NCBI GenBank assembly: GCA_934216145.1
Contig: CAKQBG010000014.1
Coordinates: 1-37,055, forward strand
DNA from: an uncultured Anaeroplasma sp.
GTDB taxonomy: Bacteria; Bacillota_I; Bacilli_A; Acholeplasmatales; Anaeroplasmataceae
DNA: 37,055 nucleotides
Direction of reading: 5' to 3'
Under the pieces are notes generated by a model that saw nothing but the letters and a program-made list of their open reading frames with translations, ran no database searches and was not told the origin of the DNA. This document shows, piece by piece, positions 17,408-24,482 of this stretch. The position numbers were made by a program, and so were the translations under genes. The stretch's first letter is position 1. Every line of letters begins with the position of its first letter.

Positions 17408-19360
17408 CTATTTCTTCTTAGGAATAATATATTCTCCTCTATAATTAGAAAAACTATCATGAGGATACTTTATACTATCTTGAGGTTTAATATATTCTTT
17501 TGCCTTATAAATCCACATCTCATGTAAATCCCAACAAATAATTTCATCAATTCCATCACCATCAATATCAAATACTTCTGTTGATATATCAGGATGATTA
17601 TCATTAGGAAACATTACAACTCTATCAAGCTCAAAATCTACTAATCCTCCATCACTACCAGCATGAAGCATAATTAAATTATGTACACCATCATAAGAAA
17701 CAGGTGTGACAATAGTACCCTTTGTCTCTACTTCAATTTGATGTAATAAATTTCCATCCTTATCATATGTACAAACTATTCCGTCACTACCCCAAAATGC
17801 AGTAGCACAGATTCCTAGTCCTTCCATATTATTATCAAATTTCGCAACACTTATTCTTTGAGCATGACCAATTTCATTATGCTTATAAATGCTACCATCT
17901 AAATTAATAATATTCATACCCTCATTACCTGATGCTAAAACAAGTTTATAATCATTTTCTCCATCAAGAGGCGCATAAATAATCTCATCAGTATGATCAG
18001 AATTCATAGGAAGAGAAAATACTATTTCTCCTTTGCTATTAACCATATCATATCCAACAAACATTTCATCTTTACCATCATTATTAAAATCATAAATATA
18101 AGGGAAATGGCCTGTATTCTTATGATTATATCTAAATAATAATTCCATATTCTTATCATAAGCCCAAACATTTTGATATCTATCCTTAATAATGAAATCG
18201 CCCTTATAACCTAATCCCTCAAAATCAGCAACTCTAATCGCATCCACATTTAAACGGTAGAAAGGTTCATTTTTAACTAGAGGATCATCCTTAATAATAG
18301 GTGTTTTCATAGCTTTAATTTCATGTCCATCTAATAAATCAATAATATGAACCATAAAATTTCTAGCATAAATCACCTCAAGCCTACCATCATTATTAAT
18401 ATCAGCAATTTGGAAAGGTAAATCACAAGAAATAAATGTATTATCAAATGTAGGATTACTTTCTCCTATTTTCCATAAAACATTACCATCAATATCAAAA
18501 GCAGTCATACTAGCTAAATGAGCAAATGAATCTCTAATCATTCTCTTTTGATGTTGAGCTAAAATAAAAATAATCTTATTATTAGTTCTGGCGATTCTTA
18601 ATTGTCTACCACTACCGAAATTTTTTAAATTAATTTTCTTAATACACTCTAAAGGACTATACTTGCTTCTTTTTTCCTCTAACTTATTATTAATTTCCTT
18701 CTTTAACTCTAAATGCTTCTGATATTCATTATCATTCATATCAACAAAAACATCAGAATATCTACAAGCACTCTTAGCTACTAAACCAACCTTAGAAGGA
18801 TAAGTCTCTTGAATATCACCCTCAAGGACAAGCTTATCGTCTAAATAAACTAAGGTATGCTTATTAACAATAATCTTTATTTTATAATCCTTAAAATCAT
18901 CAAATTCAATTTCTCTTTTTTGAATAATCTCAAAAGTTTCTTCATTTCTATGATATAAAGCAATTTCCTTACCATTAATACCTACCGCATAATAACATCT
19001 CGATGTTTTATAATAAAAGGCCATACCACAATAATGATTTATTTCAAATAATCTAACCTTAAAAGATAATGAATAACTAGAATATAAATCAGTCTTATGT
19101 ACTAAGCAACAATATACATTCTTAAATGCATCAGTAGAATTATCTCCTCTATTTTGCTCCATATAATGAATACCATTCTCTTCAGTTACCATCCAACTAC
19201 CATCAAGACTTCTCCATTGATGTAATGAAATTGGATCATACCAATTACCATAATATCCCGGCTGAATAATATGATGATATTCTCCTAAAGCTGTGTGAAA
19301 TTTATCATATGGATATTCAGCTAAGCTGAAATCACTAAAATTCTCATTAATTATTCTCAT
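17408..19360 (-). CDS. Cytosolic LamG-like plus FG-GAP/VCBS repeat protein
   Basis: The 650-residue protein has no signal peptide or membrane segment. Residues about 1-212 look like a concanavalin-type (LamG/DUF1080-like) sandwich (MAFYYKTSRCYYAVGING, KIIVNKHTLVYLDDKLVLEGD). A charged helix (about 215-235) leads to a beta-propeller-like part with FG-GAP/VCBS loops: ADINNDGRLEVIYA (near 320), DFNNDGKDEMFVGYD (near 425) and DIDGDGIDEIICWD (near 600). These Asp-rich loops normally bind calcium, and such proteins are usually secreted. Rhamnogalacturonan lyases of related fold share DGDG...EIIxxWD loops, so a pectin-type glycan role is possible but unproven. It is the last gene of a WYL regulator-HAD-FG-GAP operon, overlapping the HAD gene by 4 bp. 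Confidence 0.7.
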   Translation of the reverse strand: MRIINENFSDFSLAEYPYDKFHTALGEYHHIIQPGYYGNWYDPISLHQWRSLDGSWMVTEENGIHYMEQNRGDNSTDAFKNVYCCLVHKTDLYSSYSLSFKVRLFEINHYCGMAFYYKTSRCYYAVGINGKEIALYHRNEETFEIIQKREIEFDDFKDYKIKIIVNKHTLVYLDDKLVLEGDIQETYPSKVGLVAKSACRYSDVFVDMNDNEYQKHLELKKEINNKLEEKRSKYSPLECIKKINLKNFGSGRQLRIARTNNKIIFILAQHQKRMIRDSFAHLASMTAFDIDGNVLWKIGESNPTFDNTFISCDLPFQIADINNDGRLEVIYARNFMVHIIDLLDGHEIKAMKTPIIKDDPLVKNEPFYRLNVDAIRVADFEGLGYKGDFIIKDRYQNVWAYDKNMELLFRYNHKNTGHFPYIYDFNNDGKDEMFVGYDMVNSKGEIVFSLPMNSDHTDEIIYAPLDGENDYKLVLASGNEGMNIINLDGSIYKHNEIGHAQRISVAKFDNNMEGLGICATAFWGSDGIVCTYDKDGNLLHQIEVETKGTIVTPVSYDGVHNLIMLHAGSDGGLVDFELDRVVMFPNDNHPDISTEVFDIDGDGIDEIICWDLHEMWIYKAKEYIKPQDSIKYPHDSFSNYRGEYIIPKKK

Positions 19361-19995
19361 AATTCCTCCAATAAATCATAAATACTATTTAAAATAGGTA
19401 CATTAGCTTCTCCTAATACCTCTTTAGATTGATGTCCACATGAAACCAAATAACATTTAGCTCCAATAGACTTAGATACCTCATAATCATGAATTGTATC
19501 GCCAATAAATAAAATTTCATTAGAATTAATATTATTATTCTTACAATAATTTATCGCAATATCAACCTTACTTCTAGCATGAATATCATCAATACCTAAT
19601 ATATCATCAAATAAACCTAAAAGCTTATAATGCTCACATTGCTCAATTAAATTATTTTTCTCACTAGCTGATAGAATATAAGTATGATATCCTAATTCTC
19701 TTAATTTATTAATTGTTTCATAAACCTTAAGATATAATCCACATTCTAAACTTCTAGGCTGATATTCCTTAATAAACTTCAAGGATAATGACTGAAATGA
19801 TTCAATATTGAAATCAATTCCAGCTCTTCTATAATACTCTTCAATTGGAAAAGTAAAAATATTCTTATATTCCTCCAAAGTCACCTCTTTTTTATTTTGA
19901 CCTCTTAATAATCCATTTAATAGTTCTAAGCATAAATCAACATCATTTAGCAATGTACCATTAAAATCAAAAAATATATATTTTATATTACTCAT
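19357..19995 (-). CDS. HAD family hydrolase, phosphoglycolate phosphatase-like
   Basis: The 212-residue protein is a HAD subfamily IA-type phosphatase with a helical cap. Motif I is FFDFNGTLLND with nucleophile Asp10. The usual second Asp is Asn12, a variant that I recall from one PGP-like subgroup. Motif II is YILSAS, motif III Lys143 and motif IV FIGDTIHD (Asp166, Asp170). It should hydrolyse a small phosphorylated metabolite in the cytosol, but the substrate is not evident. It overlaps the WYL regulator gene by 8 bp and the FG-GAP gene by 4 bp. Confidence 0.85.
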   Translation of the reverse strand: MSNIKYIFFDFNGTLLNDVDLCLELLNGLLRGQNKKEVTLEEYKNIFTFPIEEYYRRAGIDFNIESFQSLSLKFIKEYQPRSLECGLYLKVYETINKLRELGYHTYILSASEKNNLIEQCEHYKLLGLFDDILGIDDIHARSKVDIAINYCKNNNINSNEILFIGDTIHDYEVSKSIGAKCYLVSCGHQSKEVLGEANVPILNSIYDLLEEL

Positions 19996-20932
19996 ATTTT
20001 TCCATTGTACTCCATAAGCTATTCTTTAAATCTTCAATAAGCCAATCAGGAGAAATAACCTTACATCTATTACCAAGTGATAAAATAAATGATAAAATTA
20101 AACTCTTATTTTGCATATCACATGAAAATTTTACATGACTACTATCTATTACCTCAACACGCTGATTCTTACCATAAATTCTTTCTTTAATAGCAGTATT
20201 TAGATTCTCGAGTTCTAGTTCAATATGATAATATTCTCCATTTTGCTTCATTCCAAAATCATCTAAATAATTTTTTTCATCAAAATTTTTATTTAATGTA
20301 AAATGATTTCTAGTTTTGAAAATCTCATCAATTCTATTGAGTTTAAAATAACCAAAATCATTAATAGTTTCATTAAAAGCTAAAACAAACCAACTTCCAT
20401 TATATAAAAATTGCTTATAAGGATGAATAATATGAAGCTTAGATTTACCAGTCTGAGAGGTATAATTAATTTCAACCTTGAGTTGAGATGAAATTCCTTC
20501 TTCGATTATAGAATATCTTTCCTGTAGTTTTGACTTATCCATTGAAAGTGGGAATCTATCAATCATAGTAATAGGTGTAACAACCTTTTGACTATCAATA
20601 GTAGACAATACTTTTCCAATCGCGATAGAATAATTCTTATAATCTAAATAATCACATGAATTAGCTAAAAAATTATTAGCTTTATTAATAGACTCAATTT
20701 CTTCTTCATTAAGCTTAATATTAGGCAATAATGAAGTTTTATCAAGCATATATCCACCATAAATTCCCTGAGATGATTGAATCACATAACCTGCAATCTC
20801 TAGTTCCTTTATATATTCTCTTATATTTCTAGCATTAGTTTCTAATACCTCTGCTAGTTCCTTTGTGCTAACATAATCATTATTAGCGCTTAAAATTTGA
20901 ACTAATTTTATACAAGAAGCAACACGATTCAT
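19988..20932 (-). CDS. HTH and WYL domain transcriptional regulator
   Basis: The 314-residue protein starts with a DeoR/HTH-11-type winged helix (YVSTKELAEVLETNARNIREYIKELEIAGYVI, about 20-51). A WYL domain follows (HPYKQFLYNGSWFVLAFNE and YFKLNRID, about 168-203) and then a C-terminal extension domain. WYL domains sense ligands, often nucleotides or small molecules. It leads the operon with the HAD and FG-GAP genes, which it probably controls. It is divergent from the MocR-type regulator gene across 140 bp. A G-rich ribosome binding site (GGGGGG) precedes the ATG. No sharp promoter is visible on this side. Confidence 0.9.
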   Translation of the reverse strand: MNRVASCIKLVQILSANNDYVSTKELAEVLETNARNIREYIKELEIAGYVIQSSQGIYGGYMLDKTSLLPNIKLNEEEIESINKANNFLANSCDYLDYKNYSIAIGKVLSTIDSQKVVTPITMIDRFPLSMDKSKLQERYSIIEEGISSQLKVEINYTSQTGKSKLHIIHPYKQFLYNGSWFVLAFNETINDFGYFKLNRIDEIFKTRNHFTLNKNFDEKNYLDDFGMKQNGEYYHIELELENLNTAIKERIYGKNQRVEVIDSSHVKFSCDMQNKSLILSFILSLGNRCKVISPDWLIEDLKNSLWSTMEKYE

Positions 20933-21009
20933 ACATACCCCCCATTTTCAAAATACTACAAATATTTTACCATTTTATTAAGCTTAAATAAAGGATAAAT
21001 TTTTTTTAT

Positions 21010-21038
21010 TTTACCAAATAATATAGATGTGGTATCAT
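21010..21038 (+). promoter_or_regulatory. Promoter of the MocR-type regulator gene
   Basis: TTTACC (21010-21015) and TATCAT (21033-21038) are 17 bp apart with TGG in front of the -10. The 140-bp gap to the WYL regulator is shared by both divergent genes. Confidence 0.6.
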
Positions 21039-21072
21039 ATTTATATATCAAAACAAAGGAAATGATAGTACC

Positions 21073-22395
21073 ATGGATATTATACTAAATAACAAGTACC
21101 CTAAATACCTAGAACTATTTACAGAAATCAAAAAATTAATCAATAATAACACTTTAAAGGGTGGAGAAAAGCTCCCGTCAAAAAGAACTCTTTCAGCAGA
21201 TTTAAATGTTAGTATTAATACTGTTATTAATGCTTATAATCTTTTATTAGATGAAGGATACATTTATTCAATTGAAAAAAGCGGCTATTATGTTACTAAA
21301 CAACCAGCAATAACAATTTCAAATAGCTATAAATATACTCAAATAGCTAATGATAATAATATTATTTATGATTTTAGTACAGCTAATGTAAACAATTTTA
21401 ATTGTAAAAACTATAATAAGGTAATGAAAGATGTTTTATTAGAAGAAAATTATTTAAATAAAACTAATTTACTTGGAGATATAAGTCTTAGGTTAGCTAT
21501 AAAAAATCATTTAGCAATCAATAGAAATATTAATGTTAGTGAAAATCAAATAATAATAGGATCCGGAATGGAAATGATTGAAAATATATTACCTCTATGT
21601 AATATAAATAATATAACTCTTGAAAATCCTGGTTATCATAAACTTGAATATTTATTCAAAAATAAAAACTATTCTATTAAATATCAAGATCTTGATAATG
21701 AAGGAGTTATCCCACCCAAAGAAAGAACTATTCTTTATACAACTCCCTTTAATCAATTTCCAACTGGAATAAAAATGACTATTTCTAGAAAAAAAGAATT
21801 AGCTGATTTTGGAATAAAAACTAATAGCTATATAATTGAAGATGATTTTGATGCTGAATTTAGGATAAATGGAAGTCCTACTACCTCTATAATTAGCTTA
21901 ATTCCCAATAATGTTATCTTCTTTTCAACCTTTTCAACAACACTATTTCCAGGTTTAAGAATAGCTTATATTATATTACCATTTGATTTAATTAATAAAT
22001 ATACTGAAAAATATAAATATTATTCTAATACTGTACCAACATTAAATCAAATATCACTTGCTAGATTTATTAGTGAAGGGTATTATGCTACTTATTTAAA
22101 CAAAAAGAAAAGAGAATATTTAAGAAAAAGAAATCTAATAATAAATCAATTAAATCAATTAAATATTCCAGTAGATGAAAAAAGAAATTATTTATCATTA
22201 GTTATTAAATTAGATATTAAAGATCATAATGAATTTAAAGAAAAATTAAAAAAAGAAAAGATAAGAATATATTCCTATACTGATTATGATAAATATGAAA
22301 AAGAATCTAATTATTATTTATTAGGATATACATCAATTGATGATGATAAATTATTAGAAGGAATAAATAAATTAAATGAATTAAGAAATTGCTAG
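21073..22395 (+). CDS. MocR/PdxR-type GntR regulator with aminotransferase-like domain, PLP lysine missing
   Basis: The 440-residue protein has a GntR winged helix (GGEKLPSKRTLSADLNVSINTVINAYNLL, about 30-58). It is joined to a fold-type I aminotransferase domain, as in PdxR, GabR and TauR. Many cofactor-site features remain: GSGMEMIE (163-170), NPGYHK (185-190), TPFNQFPTG (224-232) and EDDFDAEFR (256-264). The Schiff-base lysine in the usual TFSKTL is Thr289 in STFSTTL; the codons ACA ACA are unambiguous. Family members use PLP with a ligand to control target genes. This one may bind PLP non-covalently, sense something else, or be insensitive. AAGGA lies 12 nt before the ATG, rather far. It is divergent from the WYL operon. 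Confidence 0.88.
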   Translation: MDIILNNKYPKYLELFTEIKKLINNNTLKGGEKLPSKRTLSADLNVSINTVINAYNLLLDEGYIYSIEKSGYYVTKQPAITISNSYKYTQIANDNNIIYDFSTANVNNFNCKNYNKVMKDVLLEENYLNKTNLLGDISLRLAIKNHLAINRNINVSENQIIIGSGMEMIENILPLCNINNITLENPGYHKLEYLFKNKNYSIKYQDLDNEGVIPPKERTILYTTPFNQFPTGIKMTISRKKELADFGIKTNSYIIEDDFDAEFRINGSPTTSIISLIPNNVIFFSTFSTTLFPGLRIAYIILPFDLINKYTEKYKYYSNTVPTLNQISLARFISEGYYATYLNKKKREYLRKRNLIINQLNQLNIPVDEKRNYLSLVIKLDIKDHNEFKEKLKKEKIRIYSYTDYDKYEKESNYYLLGYTSIDDDKLLEGINKLNELRNC

Positions 22396-22413
22396 ATTAT
22401 TATAGTAATTTCT
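22384..22413 (+). terminator. Weak terminator after the MocR-type gene
   Basis: AGAAATTGCTA pairs with TAGTAATTTCT (11 bp, one G-T pair, 8-nt loop), overlapping the stop codon and followed only by TTTC. Confidence 0.5.
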
Positions 22414-22427
22414 TTTCATTAAAAAAA

Positions 22428-22445
22428 GACGCTATTTCTAGCGCC
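22428..22445 (-). terminator. Intrinsic terminator after the membrane protein gene
   Basis: The minus strand reads GGCGCTA, a GAAA tetraloop, TAGCGTC and seven Ts. Confidence 0.85.
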
Positions 22446-22452
22446 TAAATAA

Positions 22453-23706
22453 TTATTTTGTTTCAGTTGAATCAGATTCAACTGATTCTTTTTTTTCTTC
22501 TATTTTGGTATTTTCAGTTGCAGGCTCTATCTTAGAATCAACAACTTCTGATTTTGCCTCAAGAGTTTTAACTACAGTTTTATTTGTAGTAGTTTGTTTC
22601 TTTGGAGCTTGTTTTGAATTATTATTCGAATTCTTCTTTGGAGTGTATCTACCTTCATTTTTACCATTTCTTGTAACAATTCTCTTAATCCACTTGAAAT
22701 GGAATAATAGAACATAAAGAATTGCAACAGCTAATAAGAATAACGCGATAATACCAATAGTTTTCCAAATAATTGAAGTTGGTCTTAATTCTGCCTCATC
22801 AAGCTGATGCATATATGTAGGATGAGCCTCTGTTTCATAGAATGTATAGAACATTCCATCCTTATTCTCACCATAATACCATTTTTCAAATTCACTATAT
22901 TTAGCATTTGCAGCATCAGTAGATTCCTTTTGTGCTTCAATAACCTCGTTATATTTAGATTTAAAATCTATTATTTCTTGTTCATTGAAAAATTGCTGAG
23001 AGAAATCTAATTTTATTTCTTGAGGTGTAAATACTTCAGTACCTGTTCCATCAACAATTGTATATTTTGAAATCTTTTCATTGTTTAAATAATCAGATTC
23101 AATATATTTAATTACTGATTCATTAATAGTAGCATATGTAACATTAATTAGATTTAAAACCTGTAATTGATCTCTACCTGATTTTAATAATGCATCAGAA
23201 ATATTTTCAGGATATGCATTATATTTATCCTTATTGACAGTTGATGTAACCTTTAATAAATAGTCATAAGATTTTGATTCATCTGCAGTATAGAATCTTA
23301 TAGCAGTAGAATTTGTTAATGAACCATTATCAGATGAATCTGCAGTAATAAATGTTGGCTCATATAAATAAAATGAATAATTATACTCAAATAAATAATT
23401 AGTAGTTGCAGTATATTTAGAATCATTTTCTTCATTCTTCTTGTATGTAATAGCATCAACTCTTGAAATTGAAGGTAATACTTCTAAATGAGCTTTATCA
23501 GTTGGTTGTGTTGATAAAATAGAATTCAAATCAAAGGTAACATTGAAAACCTTTGCTATTTTTTCATAATTTTTTTCTTTTACTGCTGAAGATGTTAATT
23601 CAACAACATAATCAGATCTAAATGTATTATAAAAACCTAAATATAATATAAAACATAGAACTGCCGCTATAGTAACATAAACAACTTTAAGTATAGTTTT
23701 AAACAT
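22453..23706 (-). CDS. Membrane protein of unknown function with large external domain
   Basis: The 417-residue protein has an N-terminal membrane segment (about 6-25), an external domain of about 285 residues rich in Tyr, Asn, Ser and Thr, and a second membrane segment (about 313-338). A cytosolic tail of about 80 residues follows, first basic (KKNSNNNSKQAPKKQTTTNK) and then Glu/Ser/Thr-rich. I do not recognise the external domain. Charged low-complexity tails of this type can bind other proteins or nucleic acid, but no function is claimed. It has its own promoter, AAAGGA 11 nt before the ATG, and a good terminator. Confidence 0.75.
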   Translation of the reverse strand: MFKTILKVVYVTIAAVLCFILYLGFYNTFRSDYVVELTSSAVKEKNYEKIAKVFNVTFDLNSILSTQPTDKAHLEVLPSISRVDAITYKKNEENDSKYTATTNYLFEYNYSFYLYEPTFITADSSDNGSLTNSTAIRFYTADESKSYDYLLKVTSTVNKDKYNAYPENISDALLKSGRDQLQVLNLINVTYATINESVIKYIESDYLNNEKISKYTIVDGTGTEVFTPQEIKLDFSQQFFNEQEIIDFKSKYNEVIEAQKESTDAANAKYSEFEKWYYGENKDGMFYTFYETEAHPTYMHQLDEAELRPTSIIWKTIGIIALFLLAVAILYVLLFHFKWIKRIVTRNGKNEGRYTPKKNSNNNSKQAPKKQTTTNKTVVKTLEAKSEVVDSKIEPATENTKIEEKKESVESDSTETK

Positions 23707-23740
23707 TAATTTTTAATTCCTTTCATATATAATCAAAAGT

Positions 23741-23768
23741 ATTTTAACATTTTTTTTATTTTTTTCAA
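23741..23768 (-). promoter_or_regulatory. Promoter of the membrane protein gene
   Basis: On the minus strand TTGAAA (23763-23768) and TAAAAT (23741-23746) are separated by 16 bp. Confidence 0.5.
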
Positions 23769-23777
23769 TGGTTTCTC

Positions 23778-23805
23778 TTTACAAATTATTTTTTTTATGT
23801 ATAAT
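23778..23805 (+). promoter_or_regulatory. Promoter of tRNA-His
   Basis: TTTACA (23778-23783) and TATAAT (23800-23805) are 16 bp apart, about 32 nt before the tRNA. Confidence 0.8.
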
Positions 23806-23837
23806 AGTAATCGCACGTCAAATTGTGCTAAAGTTAT

Positions 23838-23914
23838 GGCGCATGTGGTGAAGTGGTTAACACATCGGATTGTGGCTCCGACACGCGCAGGTTCGATCCC
23901 TGTCATGCGCCCCA
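23838..23914 (+). tRNA. tRNA-His (GTG)
   Basis: The anticodon stem-loop TCGGA-TTGTGGC-TCCGA gives anticodon GTG. The acceptor stem is GCGCATG/CATGCGC, with the extra G(-1) opposite C73 that marks tRNA-His. The T-arm loop is TTCGATC, and the CCA end is encoded. Confidence 0.97.
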
Positions 23915-23926
23915 TCTATAATACAT

Positions 23927-23947
23927 AAAACAGCTTAATGCTGTTTT
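23927..23947 (+). terminator. Intrinsic terminator of tRNA-His
   Basis: AAAACAGC and GCTGTTTT form an 8-bp stem with a 5-nt loop, followed by a T-run. The stretch to 24061 holds nothing else I can identify. Confidence 0.85.
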
Positions 23948-24061
23948 TTTTATTTCAAATAATATAAGTATAATCAATTATTTTAACTAAGAATAATCAT
24001 ATTAGTATAATTTATACAATTATTCATTTTGACACAATCAGTAGTGAATAACACATTAATT

Positions 24062-24283
24062 TTACAATTTCTTGACTTTATCACAAGCCATCCTATCACA
24101 TTTATATTTTGCATTTACTTCGAATTTAGAACCATCAAGATACATTTTATCCATTTTAAAATTACATTCAATAAATATAGCTTTTGCTATTAATGAAAAA
24201 ATCTTCTCATCATTTGGTAAAATATAAACATTTATAAAATTTCCTAATGCCATATGGCATGTTTTTTCATCTAACAGTATCAT
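24062..24283 (-). pseudogene. Remnant of an IS1182-type transposase
   Basis: The 73-codon frame contains KMDKMYLDGSKFEVNAKYK, which resembles the segment FIDGTKIEANANKY around the first catalytic Asp of IS1182-family transposases (normally over 450 residues). Nothing on either side continues the protein and no inverted repeats are seen, so this is a decayed fragment. The N-terminal part is not clearly transposase-like. Confidence 0.5.
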
Positions 24284-24365
24284 TCTTTTATCATTAATTA
24301 AATCACTTATGGCATAATATCCAATGTAAAATAGTTGTAGTCCAACAATATTTTACCATGAAAAT

Positions 24366-24390
24366 AGCTCCGGGTTCGATTCCCCGAGCT
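24366..24390 (+). other. tRNA T-arm remnant forming a hairpin terminator
   Basis: The bases CCGGGTTCGATTCCCCG are those of a tRNA T-arm with its conserved GGTTCGATTCC core. No acceptor or anticodon arm is present upstream. With the flanking AGCT it forms AGCTC-C-GGG / CCC-C-GAGCT around the T-loop, followed by seven Ts. It thus looks like a tRNA 3' fragment now able to act as a + strand terminator. It may mark a lost tRNA or a site used by an integrated element. Confidence 0.5.
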
Positions 24391-24413
24391 TTTTTTGCTT
24401 TTTAAACAAAAAA

Positions 24414-24430
24414 AGGACTGTAAAAGTCCT
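24414..24430 (-). terminator. Intrinsic terminator after the giant repeat protein gene
   Basis: The minus strand reads AGGACT, a 5-nt loop, AGTCCT and seven Ts, about 53 nt after the stop codon. Confidence 0.8.
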
Positions 24431-24482
24431 AATTTTGATTTTTTCAAAAACTAGTTTTTTTACAGCCCATTAAATCTTATTA

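Noticed and set aside
23733..23915. 60-codon frame on the minus strand across tRNA-His
   Set aside because: It is the antisense of the tRNA and has no ribosome binding site; the tRNA explains the sequence.
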